This document shows, piece by piece, positions 34,621 to 47,963 of a stretch of DNA of 64,000 bases. Source of the stretch: Tubulanus polymorphus. Taxonomy: Eukaryota; Nemertea; Palaeonemertea; Tubulaniformes; Tubulanidae. Every line of letters starts with the position of its first letter. Position 1 is the first letter of the stretch. The notes beneath the pieces were generated by a model. That model worked only from the letters and a program-made list of their open reading frames with translations, made no database searches and had not been told where the DNA came from. The translations under genes were made by a program, and so were the position numbers. The DNA lies in assembly GCF_964204645.1 (NCBI RefSeq), contig NC_134031.1:17109307-17173306 (forward strand), written 5' to 3'.

Positions 34621-36256
34621 TGACGTCACGCGTCAACGTATCGATATCCGATTATCGGTGTCCGGAGGAAGGAATCGATCGAAATTTAATCTTGTTAACC
34701 GATGTTACGTTTATTGTAAATACATAAGAACAAAATGATTTAATATATGATTATATACCGGTATACGAAATGTACATACACATTCATCATTCTAGTCGCC
34801 TGCTTTGTACAGAAATTTGCTAATTTTTTTTTTTTTCGTCAAATTACGCCGGTTGCAGTGTTCTTGGTAAAGTTTGGCCCTCGAAAAGAGTTAAGATTAA
34901 GTTCAGTTCAAATGTTTAACACTCGAAGAGTGAAATGTTTACCGAGAACCGTGCGACTGTGTCCAGCGGTATAAGGAAGTCTTGTATCGTTGAAATGTAT
35001 GTCTGCAGAAATTATTTGTCCGCGCGTTTTGAAGTTGTCGGGGAGGTGTTAGGATATTTCTGGTGAAATGAAAAATAAAATACATTAACTCAATAATCTG
35101 ACTGCGGGGTTTGTGTATGGTGATTTCCATCTTAACCATTTATTTGTTTGTTTCTAATAAAACACTGCTACGAAGTAGTAGTTTTTTGAGGTTTGTTGTA
35201 TTCTAGACAAATTACCCCCCATTTAATGCCGTAATCGCTCTAATTAGTAGTCGAATAAAACGCTTGAATCCGTGTAAAATGTAGATAAATGAAGAAGTCC
35301 GACGACTCGAATTTTATCATTCAAAATTCTATGGTGGGGACTTCTTTATTTAATTACTTTAATGATTCGTACGAAAATTAGACGTGAATTTTCATCATCA
35401 TATGTATTGAACTGTTTGGTTTTCTTTTTCATCGGGCTTTTGATCTATATTTATGGGGCTGCGCTTTGAAAGCCCTAACTAACTTAATGGGAGTTTCTTT
35501 GTTGCCAAAAAACCAACACATTCATTGTCACTAATATTCATGTGTACAGGATAGTCTCGATCTATTCATACATACATTGTAAATTACGTTTCTGCTGTGT
35601 GGTGATCATCAAAAATAATCAAAAACACTCTTTGAATCTATATTTTTGTAATCGCTCGTAAATTTATTCAACTTTTTTTTTCGCTGCCAAGTTAAAAGAA
35701 TAAATGGATCAGCATTCAGATTTATTCTTAGTTATCCAGTACGATTAGTCGATTGTACATTGAACATTGTATTTAAGGTATCGTGTATCAGATGAAGGGA
35801 GTATATTCAAATTGATTTGCCTCATAATAAATGAATTAGGTAATACATGAAAATTCGTTTCTTATTTCACTCATGAGTGGATTGAAAATCTGAATTGAGG
35901 ACTGAGGAGTTTTTGATGGCCCAGTATGCCGGATTTGAGAGCTGCGACCAGTTTCATCATGAATGTGTAACTTTTGATGAAAATTGAGCGGATGCAACAG
36001 TAATGTGTGCCGTCGAGTCTCGTGATGCCATCGGGTTCGAATCCCTGCCGATGATATTCCAGCGGGAGTGTTGATTGAATAACGTCATCATAATATTAAA
36101 GGTTTACCTTCACCCGAATCTACGAGCAATGATCTCAAATGATTGCTCGTAGTGGCATCAATGAAATCTTTCACTTAATTGTGATCGGATTTAATTGTTA
36201 ATTATCCACTGAACAAGAATGTCAAAAAATCACCTTTATCTAAGAACTATCGTTTA

Positions 36257-36952
36257 TCAAATTTCTTGTTGAGTAAGGAATATATGATCTGATCGTTCAC
36301 TATCCGGAATTGCGGCTGATGTAAATCGCTCTTCTGGTTTCGCGATAGCAGCGGACGACGACGAAGTACGTAGCGGCCGCATGCTCACTTTCATCGGCGG
36401 TAAAATCAATTTCGCCGAATGTTGCCGCACGAACCGGCGTTCGTCTGCTGTATCATCATCCTTCCTGAGACTGCTTCCGAATATTTGCGAGTCGGTCATC
36501 GTACGATCGATGACTTCTAATTGTTTACGTTTGTTCAGTAATTCCCGTACGAACTTCCTCCGCCTAACCTCGGGTGACATGTCCCGAATTTCCGCGTGGA
36601 TCAATGGATAAACGTCATAGTAGGTCGAGTTCGGGCCGTAACGCCCCAAATTACCCGTATTCGTTGGGTCGGCGGCGAAATGTTTGGCAACCCCGCGCAG
36701 AACGTTTTTATAAGCGATATGATCGCGCATATTCTCGCGTAAATGACCGGCAAGACCTGCGGATTTTTGCCGATAGAATTTCTCCTCTTGTTTTATGTGA
36801 TACTTCCTCACGTCTAAGTGTTGTTGTTCGTTTTTGTTGAGAGCCACGACTTTATTACTTCTGGCGTTACATTGTCGTTTAATCGACTCGATTTTCGATT
36901 CGTAATGATACGATCGATTGTAGTGGTCGAAAATCAATTTACGACCCGGCAT
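36257..36952 (-). CDS. Uncharacterised charged helical protein, 231 aa, copy 2
   Basis: This is the intact copy-2 version of 10088-10783, starting at the same MPGRKL. Changes include Gly to Asp (KDGD to KDDD) and Gln to Lys (HSAQL to HSAKL). The downstream minus-strand AATAAA of copy 1 is AATTAA here (36175-36180). Function unknown. Confidence 0.75.
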   Translation of the reverse strand: MPGRKLIFDHYNRSYHYESKIESIKRQCNARSNKVVALNKNEQQHLDVRKYHIKQEEKFYRQKSAGLAGHLRENMRDHIAYKNVLRGVAKHFAADPTNTGNLGRYGPNSTYYDVYPLIHAEIRDMSPEVRRRKFVRELLNKRKQLEVIDRTMTDSQIFGSSLRKDDDTADERRFVRQHSAKLILPPMKVSMRPLRTSSSSAAIAKPEERFTSAAIPDSERSDHIFLTQQEI

Positions 36953-39061
36953 CGTCGTGCAGATGATAATCCACAAGAGTTGAACTAGAATCGAATTTGG
37001 CACCCCTTTAACGGTAAACCCACGTACACTAATCCAAAAGATAGACAAGCACCCTTTTGGGGGAATCCTTCCACACTAATGTCACCGAAAAAGGAAACTA
37101 TCTCATCACTGTGCAGGGGCTTTCCATTTAATGCAAACACATGTATATACGCATAGCTTTTCATTTTCCTTCATTTTTCTTCTCAAATTATACTTACGCG
37201 CTATTCATCATTTGGTGTTGACAAAAGATCGACGCCGAAAAAAGCGCTAATTTCCCATTCCTGCACATTAGAGTGCGGATGGCTATACAATTATGTCAGC
37301 GATATTGACTAGACGGTCCCACGGGTGTCGTAAAATATTTAATAATAAGCTGTCAGCTATTGAAAATTCATGGGAATCCGAAATATATCATAGACAAAAC
37401 AATGTTTATACAAGCTCGGAACTTTACCTGACGACGCGGACGCGAAACAATCAACGATATCTCATGATATCAACGCCAGAATATCATATTCAATTCTCCG
37501 TTGCCTTCTCGATCCTCGCTTTAACTATGATCGCTGAATTTACCCAAAATAGTAATGAAACCAAACGCGGAAACTTTTGCAACTTCCCAATTCAGGCGAG
37601 ATTCAATATGTTGATGATGTCTCTATTAATCCTTGTAATGGCTGTAGTAAATGCCAATAAGGTAAACATAGCGAAGCTCGGCAACTACACGGCAATTTCC
37701 ATACCATTACATTAAAAATTACTTTTAATGAGAACAAATTGCAGCTTCTTTCTACCAATGGAAACCGCCTCTTGTATACCGGTACTTAACGAACTTAGCA
37801 AATATATTCAGGTTTCAAATGACTGTTTACTTAAGTTGTTTAAAAATACTCTCCAATGTTCTGGGGTGTTTCACCGGGTAGTGATTACGCATAGAGGGAC
37901 CTACTCGGTTTGTCGCATCTGTCAATCACTTAGATAGAGCTTTTGAAGAAAACGTCATACAATTGAAAAGAAAAACAACTGGATATCTTGACCAGAGTCG
38001 TCAGGCGACAAATTATATATCCTACGGGCAAATTAGGTAAAAATTCACGGGAAACTAAACCCTGGGTTTATATAAAGTAGCGTCTTTCGTACGTCAAATA
38101 AAGGTCAGATATGAAATGGAATCGCCAGATGTTTTGTTTTACTGTCGTTGATTATTCTTTCAGAGATATTTTTTCTTACTGTCCACGAAACTCGGATTAG
38201 GTTAACAAGTATTTCACGCATGCACTTTGCTTACTTGTCCCTCTTTCATTACCTCAACGTCTATCATTTTTCGAAGAAAAGTCCTTTCATTCTTGCCCCC
38301 CCCCGCCAAAAAAATAAGTCCATTAGAATTAGAATATGGCTTCATAGCAACTGAATCAGTGAATGAGTATTGAAACAGAGAAATGAATATTGCTCGATGC
38401 AGGACCGCGACCTGTGGAGAACTGGCCTGTCTACGTCACGTATTAGTTGCATAGATACGTGACCTAGCAACGTCTTCTTTGAGGAAAAACGCCCTGAGCC
38501 CAACTTCACCGTTTTCACACTGAATTGACTTAGAAGTAATAAATTCGGTATCATAATTTAAAAAGTGTGTTATGGATTGGAATTGGGGACAGAACTCCCC
38601 CTGTGGCCGACCTCCAAGTCGCCAACATCCCAGCACAGCGAGTGAGTATATACGCGACGAAGAATCTGAAACGAAATTTGACCGAAAATAATTTTTAAAA
38701 AAATCAATGATCAATTCTTAATGAACAACTTATTGAATGTTACTGATAATGTTTAATGAAGGTTTTCGTCACTTTCTTCAACGATGGCAGAAGCATCAAC
38801 GCGTTCATGGTTTCGAATCGTTGTTGATGTTTATCAGAGAAATCTAATCGTCTTTTCATGATTTTCAATGAAATCAAACAAAATATAATTAGACTAGTTG
38901 ATGATACTGATGATACAAATATTGATATAAATCTTAGGTCAATACGTATTATCATCAGTCTTAATCATTGATAAGAGCGGGCTACATCCGTATCGTTAAA
39001 GAAAAGTAAAATATTACCGCAATTCAAATTCATTTGCAAAATGATTTTCGATAATTTACAG

Positions 39062-39636
39062 AGAAAAATAAGAGTAAAGAAAATATTGACTGCAGTTCAT
39101 TCACATTGACTTCGAAATTGAAACAACAAGAACCACTTTATATGCGATCAGTAGCAGGCTACAAAAACGCCATTTTCAAAGATCCCGCCTGGAAACAATC
39201 AAAACTATTCCCGGGTATCGGTAACGGCAAGCGCAGAAGCCTCACGACTATATCGCCAACTGGTATGTATCAATTTACAAACAATATCAGCTCACGCGTA
39301 ATAGATAACGCAACGACTGTATGACATATTAATATTACAGATTGCACTGGAGACATTAGACTGCCGCAAATTGATGCACGAATGAAGAAAAAGCAATCGA
39401 ACAATGACTTGAACTGGGGTAGAAAATCTCGTGTGAACGTCTCACCAATTTATGACGACGACGAAGTGATTGCCCGACCAATCACTCCACCAAAACCAGT
39501 CGCTAAACCTTCCGCTTTGATTCCGCTGATCTTCGATAAGAGCTACACCGAGGCTATGAAAGAAAATGCGAAGAAGGATAAGGAAAAGAAGAATGGCCGC
39601 CGCAAGAAATCGAAGGCCAAGCGCGGAGTCACCTAA
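39062..39636 (+). CDS. Small basic-tailed unknown protein, last two exons, copy 2
   Basis: Exons 39062-39262 and 39341-39636 match 12890-13464 in boundaries, phase and stop. The translated parts seen are essentially unchanged. The upstream exon is again not identifiable. Confidence 0.7.
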
Positions 39637-40023
39637 ATCGCAGTAAATTTTCCAAACTTTCATTTTCACCTATGAATGAAGATACACGAATATTCCGCAC
39701 AAAAATAATGAAAAATCATACTTTTATTTACAGCAAACCATCGAAACAAACCAACAAGTCAACGCATTTTTTAGCATTTACCATATCAGATTATAATCAT
39801 TGAAATCTTACGAAATTATCTGCATCGAACTGACATCAAATTGGATCGGCTACCTTAGATTTGCCAAGATAGGGAAACCTAAAAACGAGAAAGAAGAACC
39901 GCGAATCTGCGATAGAGGGAAACGAAAGGACAATCATTGCTAAAGATGTGTCGATATGAAAATTGTATTCCCGGACTAGCCTTATGTAGCGAAGGAATGA
40001 TCTTCCATTCGCGGAATGATTAG

Positions 40024-40493
40024 ATATTTCCAGCTTGATTTACAAATCTGGACTCCAAACCCACGACGGCCTGCGTGAGTTGAGCAATAAGATTGTAATG
40101 ATTGCTGGATGATTTTGTGCAGTATGACTACGAGTTGAGACTGAAAGAGCGGCGGGAGCGTGAAAGCGAACGGAAATGTCAACCTGTTAAATGGATGTGA
40201 ATTCTCTCTTTGGACTCGTTATTTGAGCGGAGGGAAACAAGTTTGGAATGTAACCAGTTTCTGTAGAGTCGAATTGGGGCCTCAATTCGATTTTCTACTG
40301 TGGAACTGAGGGATGGTATATCTTATATGTCAGTTTGTTTTAGGGTTTTTGATGACGTGAATGTTCTGTTCGTAGTGACCCCGGTCTGTAAAAATTAACT
40401 GTTAGAATGTGTAAAAACAACGACAAACGCTTTAATTCAGAATCGAGTGTATGAATGTGGATTCTGGGCACTGTCCAGCAGGATCTGAGTGTA
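40024..40493 (+). mobile_element. Repeat family body with a single satellite-like monomer, copy 2
   Basis: Counterpart of 13852-14325. It is cut at its right end, just after GATCTGAGTGTA, by the 1.9-kb insertion at 40494. Confidence 0.65.
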
Positions 40494-40988
40494 GGCATCA
40501 GACCACAATTAGGTTAGTAGCTCGAAGATGCGTAGGGCCGGACCCCAAAAATAGTACCTAGAGTGAAGAAGAGGTCCCCCATAAATGTTGCCATAATTTC
40601 TGCAAATGGGATAGGTAACGAATTTCGGTTATATGTATGAAATCCATTGATCCTGAGAGACAGATCGATGATGAAATAAGGGATTCCCTGGACTTTTTTT
40701 GCTTGGAGTAAGGGTACCAAACACGGTGGGGGATTCCCTTAGATATTTGGCTCGGATGTACTGGCATACCTGTACTGGGATACCCCTCCTTTCTAAAGGT
40801 TTGATTATTTCAAAAGTTAGGTTGGGTACGTGGGGCGAAAACCACTTCAATGCGTAGCTAAGATGCTGGCCTATGAGCCATAAGCAGGATTTCCCCTGAA
40901 TTTACGCGCTTATATATGAACTAAACTCTCGAATTTCTTGTTTTTACTATAGGATATAGAAGATTTTGGAATAGTGGTCTGAGCTCTG
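40494..40988 (+). repeat. Left terminal direct repeat of the 1.9-kb element
   Basis: It starts GGCATCAGACCAC and ends GTGGTCTGAGCTCTG. TCAGACCAC (40498-40506) and GTGGTCTGA (40974-40982) form a 9-bp perfect inverted repeat just inside its ends. Confidence 0.9.
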
Positions 40989-42403
40989 ACAGCCAATACA
41001 GCCAAAATAACAAATTTTGAAGTTTTGATGAAATTTCACAAATAATTTTTATCTTATACATCTTTTGCACATATAAGTCGTCTTGAGGCATTCATTGAGA
41101 CCTAATTCGCTGATTTTAATCAGTTTCATGGTAGGATTTGGTAATATTTTTGCTTGTAGAAGGCTAGAATCGCAGATTTCGGTCAATTTTTAGGCATGAA
41201 CCGTAAGATATTTTCTCGTAGGAGGCTCGGTCTAGGCTCATAAATTTATTTCATAAAGGCCATCCTTGCCTATGCAGAATAATCACATTAATTCAGCTTT
41301 CTTTGATTAAGTTATCTAGTTTGGCTGACTTTTTGGTGCCAGATACTGTCAGGAATTTAAGGGGTAGGGGAAATGCATATTTTCGTTGAAACCATGGCAA
41401 CCGAAAGGACATTGTCAGAGGCCAGTTGTGATATTTTTCCTAACTAGTACTGGTGACAACTACGCTTGGTATATGAAATTCGTCCCGGCCGAAGGCCTGT
41501 GGACGCAGTAGGGTGCATTCGAATTAGGCCTTCAGCGCAAGAAAACGCCAAATCTAAAGGTTTCAGCCCATTCGATGATGAAAATGGCATTTTTTTCAAA
41601 AAATGCTTAAAGATTGTGTTTCTGATTTTTATCCATAGCCATATATTTATATCCATCAGTGAAAAAAATCGATCAAGTATTCAGAAAATGTTGTATAATT
41701 GTTTTATTCATATTTTGAAATGAATGTTTGACTTAGATGATATTGATAGAAAACTTGGATTTTGTCGCATACGCGCGATTTGTGCATTAGCATGTATTTC
41801 CATGTGTAATTGGCCGAGAGCTATCGTATTGCGTTGTATAACTAGGGTGTCTCCACTCTTTCTAAAACTGTACAAAAACTAATGCTATTCTTAAGTTTGG
41901 GTACTAGTCAGGCATCAGACCACAATTAGGTTAGTAGCTCGAAGATGCGTAGGGCCGGACCCCAAAAATAGTACCTAGAGTGAAGAAGAGGTCCCCCATA
42001 AATGTTGCCATAATTTCTGCAAATGGGATAGGTAACGAATTTCGGTTATATGTATGAAATCCATTGATCCTGAGAGACAGATCGATGATGAAATAAGGGA
42101 TTCCCTGGACTTTTTTTGCTTGGAGTAAGGGTACCAAACACGGTGGGGGATTCCCTTAGATATTTGGCTCGGATGTACTGGCATACCTGTACTGGGATAC
42201 CCCTCCTTTCTAAAGGTTTGATTATTTCAAAAGTTAGGTTGGGTACGTGGGGCGAAAACCACTTCAATGCGTAGCTAAGATGCTGGCCTATGAGCCATAA
42301 GCAGGATTTCCCCTGAATTTACGCGCTTATATATGAACTAAACTCTCGAATTTCTTGTTTTTACTATAGGATATAGAAGATTTTGGAATAGTGGTCTGAG
42401 CTC
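40494..42403. mobile_element. 1.9-kb element with 495-bp direct terminal repeats (LTR-like), copy 2 only
   Basis: Copy 1 has the empty site (GAGTGTACGAAAG, about 14317-14329). In copy 2 the same flanks are split by 1,910 bp, with TGTA repeated on both sides as a likely 4-bp target duplication. The two 495-bp terminal repeats appear identical by eye. The interior of about 920 bp (40989-41910) has no transposase, integrase or reverse transcriptase frame and no clear primer-binding site or polypurine tract. The best reading is a non-autonomous, recently inserted LTR-type (TRIM/LARD-like) element. The termini do not read TG...CA, so an unusual class is possible. Confidence 0.75.
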
Positions 42404-42405
42404 TG
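41911..42405 (+). repeat. Right terminal direct repeat of the 1.9-kb element
   Basis: It is offset from the left repeat by exactly 1,417 bp along its whole length, with no indel and no substitution noticed. The last two bases overlap the candidate TGTA target duplication. Confidence 0.9.
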
Positions 42406-42797
42406 TACGAAAGTGGATCCTTGAAATGTAACATGGAATATTTGATATTATTTAACGGTTTTTAGGAGTGTTATATCTCGTGCTGTTGATTTTACGGTGT
42501 TTTGTTAATAATTCACGACGATCTAATTTTTTTCGCTCTATCCAAATTTATACGTGAATGTTTATTCGTCATCTTTCATTTTCAAATATATAATCTTTTA
42601 AATGCGTTATCTAATGAATATTTTTGTTTGAGTTCGTGTGTTTTGAGAAAATTGTTTAAGTAAAATATACGAAAAACTTTTATGGCGAATGACTACAGCA
42701 AATGGGATTTACGTACAAACTATGTTTACTTGTTGGTAAACAGTATTACATTCGTTGTTTTACCCTATACCCATTATGTTTGTTTGTTTCTGTTGGA

Positions 42798-43027
42798 GAA
42801 CTCATCTGAATTCTTGCCTGTCTCTACCCTGCTGCGTTCCCCTCTCGACTCCATCGTTCTCTATTTACCCGGTTAAAAATGATTACTGCCGTTAATGGAG
42901 ATGGTGTCAAACATTACAAAAAATCTATTTGCCCTATTCCAAGCATAGGATATTCAAATAATGTAGTGTATCCCAAATATTGGTTTTGTGAGACGAATGA
43001 TTACTGTTTTTGTGTCCACCGTCCTTG
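42798..43027 (+). promoter_or_regulatory. Shared upstream blocks of channel gene 1, copy 2
   Basis: Same distal (ATTACTGCCGTTAATGGAGA, about 42882-42901) and proximal (TGTCCACCGTCCTTG, 43013-43027) blocks as in copy 1. The proximal block is again 83 bp before the ATG. Confidence 0.42.
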
Positions 43028-43095
43028 GAAGATCCTGCAGGTCACTGTTTAGTTATCCTCAGCAGCGAACGCCAGATCAAAACGACACGATCATC

Positions 43096-44855
43096 ATGTC
43101 AAATCTCTCAGGAATATTTATGATTTCGTTGATAAGCCTCTTTCATCTTAAAGGTAAGTTTAAAGTTCTATTTCTAAACAAGCCAAATTATCATCCAGAA
43201 TCCAATCTATGAAAATCATTCACAATCAATGGTCATTAACGGTGGTTCAGTTAAGAAGGTTCAGACCACGACTTGTCTTAGAAAGTGTGTAATTATTTGT
43301 TTTATCTAAATTTCTTCATAAAGAAATCGCATCGTTAACCGACGAGGAACGTTGTACGGAAGATTTAACGTCGAGACCTAGGAATGTTTTGGCCAGGCCA
43401 GTTGTGAACCAAAGTGATACCGTTGAACTTAAAATGATGTTTGGTCTCGTTCAAATCATCGAAGTCGTAAGCTAAAAATCTACTTAGATATCCTAATTAA
43501 ATCGAACTATATTTTCTGTCAAATCCATTCGCTAATCAATCTTTTAGAACGAACGAAAGCAAGCTATTGCACTAGGATCCTACGTAGGAATGGTACGTTG
43601 AAAGTGCTTATTCGAACTTCTTTACAGAAAATGCAAAGGAGTCAGAATAATCTATCTGAGCATAGAAACCGAACTAACGCCGGACGTAAATAATTAAGAG
43701 TTCTTGATGATTTCAGAGTTGGACAGATAGAACGTTAACGTGGAATGCTTCCGACTATGGCGGTGTCAAAACTGTGCATATGTTCTTAAAGGATATTTGG
43801 TATCCGGATGTAGTTGTAAGACTCGGGTATGACACAGTGATATTGATGAGTGTCAACTAATGATGTTTTCTCGCCTTACAATTTGGACGATGATATAATT
43901 TCAGAATTCCAATGGCGATTAGTTTACGAGACAGCGATGAAAACACCAGAGTTGTCGCCCATTCTAATGGAACGGTATTTTGGTGTCCTGCATTCCGGCT
44001 CAGTATGAGTACATCCTTTGACATGACGTATTTTCCTTTCGATTCTCACAACGTCACTGTTGAGTTTGAAAGTTGGACTTATAGCGCAGAAGAACTGAAG
44101 ATGGTCGCCATGTACGATCAAGTGGAAACATCTTTGTTCGTCGCTAGTGAAGAATGGAAGCTTGTTAAGACGTACACATACGAAACCGCATTAGCCATTT
44201 TTCCTTATCCCCGATGGGGTAGGTTTAGAGCGACATTTCTGATCAGCAGGAAGCCGGCTTATTATGTGATAAACATCGTCATACCGCTGATCGCATTTTC
44301 CTTGCTGACTCAGATGGTTTTCTTATTGCCACCGGAATCAGGAGAGAAAATATCGTTAAGCGTAACAGTTCTCGTCACGTGTTCCGTTTTTCACTTGCTT
44401 CTCGCCGATCTGATACCCAGAACATCGAACCAACCGATTATAGGTATTTTGTTAGCAATTCGTTCAAATGGATCTCTCATTTACCCGTTATCAAGCTCAT
44501 TAGGCACAGCACGGTTTCATGCATATAATCAGACAATTTGATTTTCTTCATTTCAGTTATCTATATTACATTCATGCTGATGATGCTGATTTTGTCGGTC
44601 ATTCTCTCCGTCTGCGTTATACGCATTTCCTTCCGGAACGACTATCCCATCCCTGATTGGTTGCGAAAGTTCGTTGACGTCATCAGTCGTAAAGCCGAAG
44701 ATTCCACTGCACCGATGACGATGACCCATTCACGAAACGACGACCGAGTCTGGATGCGTGTCGCAAAAACTTTGGACAGATTAATGTTTATCATTTATCT
44801 TGGCATCACTTGTTTAGTCACCATTTGCTGTTTCGGAGCATTGATGGTAAAATAG
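43096..44855 (+). CDS. nAChR-like pentameric channel subunit lacking the Cys-loop, gene 1, copy 2
   Basis: Exons 43096-43153, 43324-43466, 43548-43592, 43717-43826, 43905-44443, 44557-44855, with all boundaries and phases as in 15011-16775 (397 aa). Changes seen include His to Leu in the signal peptide, Cys to Ser at 139, Leu to Ile at M2 1', Asn to Asp and Val to Ile before WLRKF, and Gly to Asp near M4. Both Cys-loop cysteines are absent and 9' is Val. The single Cys146 near loop E has no partner here. Confidence 0.88.
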
Positions 44856-45829
44856 ATATTGCGGGGAGTTAAACTGGTTCAATCGTAACTAATCAAAGAT
44901 TTCAGTTCAATGCTTTTTCGAGTAAAGATGATTCCCAGAATTTTCATGAAATTCCCATCTTCCATCGAGGTAAAGCTTCCGCGATCGGAGCGAATGGAAC
45001 ATTAAAAATTACGATACACCAGCGTTCTTAACTTGCACTGTTCGGCTATGTAAACAGTAATCAATTAAAAGCTTTATAGTAGGTCTACTTGTCACATCTC
45101 ACTAAAGCCATATCTACATAAACACTCTCGAAAGAGATGAACTCAGGTAAAATGTATTTCGATGAAAGGGTTGATAGTAAAATCTTATTCATACATTCTC
45201 GTATTTTCTGTTTGACCTAAATCGCCCGGTAATACGTTCTTTTCAGTCTGTTAAAATCTCTACCAAAAATCCTATGATGTGTTTATTTGTAATTATTTTT
45301 ACGAATAATGTTGTCTTTATCGATATCTATATTCGATCGTGCGTATTTTGAGAAAATTTGTCGATGGAAAATACATGAAAAAGCAAGGCACTAGAGCAAA
45401 TTGGATTCACGTACAATCTGTTGATTTGTTAGTTATTTATTAATGATCTGTATAACATTCGTTGTTTTAACCATATGAATTATGTTTGTACGAGTCTCAG
45501 AGGACTCGTTTGAATTCTTGCTTGTCTCTCTTAATTGTGTGCGTCTGTCGTTGTCTATAATCCACTCGGTCAGAACATGATTGCCGCGGATACTAGAGAT
45601 GGTTTTGAACGTTGCAAAGGAATCCATCGTCCATACTCTATTTAAATGAAAATATTGTGGTATCGCGTGTTTGTATCAAATATTGATTTAGTGTGATGAA
45701 ATGAGAGTGTAGCAGAAATATATTTTTTAATGTCCACCATCCTTGATCCGACGTCCCTGTAAGTCATAAGTGTAGTTGCCATTAGTCACCAGTAGCCTGC
45801 AGACGTTAAATCAGAATCATCCAATCACC

Positions 45830-47586
45830 ATGTCAAATCTCTCAGGAATATTTGTGATTTTATGGATTGGTCTCTTTCATAAAGGTACGTAAGTTTTAGA
45901 GTTATTTCTGAGCAGGCCGAGTTAATCATCCAGAATATTTCGTTATGGCGAAATCAACCAAAATCAATGATCATTAACGGGGGTACAACACGACTTGTCT
46001 TAAAAATGTCTGATTATATGTTTCACCTGATTTTTTTTATTATTAAGGAATTGCATCGTTAACCGACGAGGAACGTTGTACGGAAGATTTAATGTCGAGA
46101 CCTAGGAATGTTTTGGCCAGACCAGTTTTAAACCAAAGCGATACCTTTGAACTCAAAATGATGTTTGGTCTTGTTCAAATCATTGATGTAGTAAGCTAGA
46201 AATCTACTCGAATATGATACTTATCTACTTAAATTTCGCTATTTTCATTTCATCTGCTAATCAATCTTTCAGAACGAACGAATGCAAGCTATTACGCTGG
46301 GATCCTACGTAGGAATGGTACGTTGGAAATCCTTATTCGCGCCCTTTATTCCAAATGCGAAGGAAGCCAGAACAATCAGTACAAATCAAAAACCAAATGC
46401 TTTGTTGATAGTTAGGAGTTCTTGCTATTTTCAGAATTGGACAGATAGAACGTTAACGTGGAATGCTTCCGACTATGGCGGTGTCAATACGGTGCATATG
46501 TTTTTAAAGGATGTTTGGTATCCGGATGTAGTTGTAAGACTCGGGTATGACAGTGATATTGATGAATGTTTAACTGATGATGTATTTTCATCTAATCATA
46601 CATCGCATTTATGACGATAGTATATAATTTCAGAATTCCAATGGCGATTAGTTTACGAAACAGCGATGAAAGCGCAAGAGTTGTCGTTTATTCCAACGGT
46701 ACAGTATTTTGGTATCCTGGACTTCAGCTCAGTATCAGTACATCCTTTGACATGACGTATTTTCCTTTCGATTGTCACAACGTCACAGTTGAGTTTGAAA
46801 GTTGGACTTATTGCGCAGACGAACTTAAGATGGTCGCCATGTACGATCGAGTGGAAACATCTTTGTTCGTCGCCAGTCAAGAATGGAAACTTGTTAAGAC
46901 GTACACATACGGGACAGAATTAGACATACCCCCTTATGCCCGATGGAGTAGGTTTAGAGCGACATTTCTGATCAGCAGGAAGCCGGCTTATTACGTGATA
47001 AACATCGTCATACCGCTGATCGCATTTTCCTTGCTGACTCAGATGGTTTTCTTATTGCCACCGGAATCAGGAGAGAAAATATCGTTAAGCGTTACAGTTC
47101 TCGTCACGTGTTCCGTTTTTCACTTGATTCTCGCCGATCTGATACCCAGAACATCGAACCCGCCGATTTTAGGTATTTTGTTAGCAATCCGTTCAAATGG
47201 ATCTCTCATTTACCCGTTATCAAGCTCGTTATGTACAGCAAGGATTCGTGCATGTTACCTAACAATTTTATCGTTCTTTTTTTCCAGTTATCTATATTAC
47301 ATTTATGCTGATGATGCTGATTTTGTCGGTCATTCTCTCCGTCTGCGTTATACGCATTTCCTTCCGGAAAGACTACCCCGTCCCTGATTGGTTGCGAAAG
47401 TTCGTCGACGTCATCAGTCGTAAAGCCGAAGATTCCACTACACCGATGACGATGACCCATTCACGAAACGACGGCCGAGTCTGGATGCGTGTCGCGAAAA
47501 CTTTGGACAGATTAATGTTTATCATTTATCTTGGCGTCACTTGTTTAGTCACCATTTGCTGTTTCGGAGCATTGATGGTAAAATAG
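45830..47586 (+). CDS. nAChR-like pentameric channel subunit lacking the Cys-loop, gene 2, copy 2
   Basis: Exons 45830-45884, 46048-46190, 46273-46317, 46435-46544, 46634-47172, 47288-47586 (396 aa), matching 17750-19508. The loop D segment reads LTWNAS as in genes 1 and 3. A Ser-to-Cys change gives FPFDCHNV (residue 165), an unpaired cysteine three residues before the position of the second Cys-loop cysteine. Met to Ile occurs just before the first lost position. Upstream block TGTCCACCATCCTTG is at 45731-45745. Confidence 0.88.
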
Positions 47587-47963
47587 ATATTGCGGGGAGT
47601 TAAACTGGTTCAATCGTAATGAAATCGTAGACAATGACAGTGACGAGAGACGAGTGTGTGTCTCATCCCCGTCGTTGTCTATAATGTACCCGCCCGGGTT
47701 AAACATCATTACTGCCGTTGATGGAGATAGTGTCGACCATTACAAATAAAACATATCATATCTACTCTATTCAAATGAACTGTTGATGGTATTGCGTGTT
47801 TGTATCAAATATTAGTTTAATGTGATGAAATGAGCGTACGTGGCAGAAATATAACTTTTAATGTCCACCGTCCTTGATCCGACGTTCATGCGGGTCATGG
47901 CTTATAGTTGCCATTAGTCACCAGTAACTACATCAGGCGTTAAATCAGAACCATCCAATCACC

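Noticed and set aside
40514-40850. Overlapping minus-strand frames of about 70 codons in both terminal repeats of the 1.9-kb element.
   Set aside because: Three overlapping frames at once, no homology, and they are duplicated only because the repeats are identical.
40989-41910. Interior of the 1.9-kb element as a possible integrase or reverse transcriptase remnant.
   Set aside because: No frame longer than about 85 codons and no recognisable motif; non-autonomous is the simpler reading.
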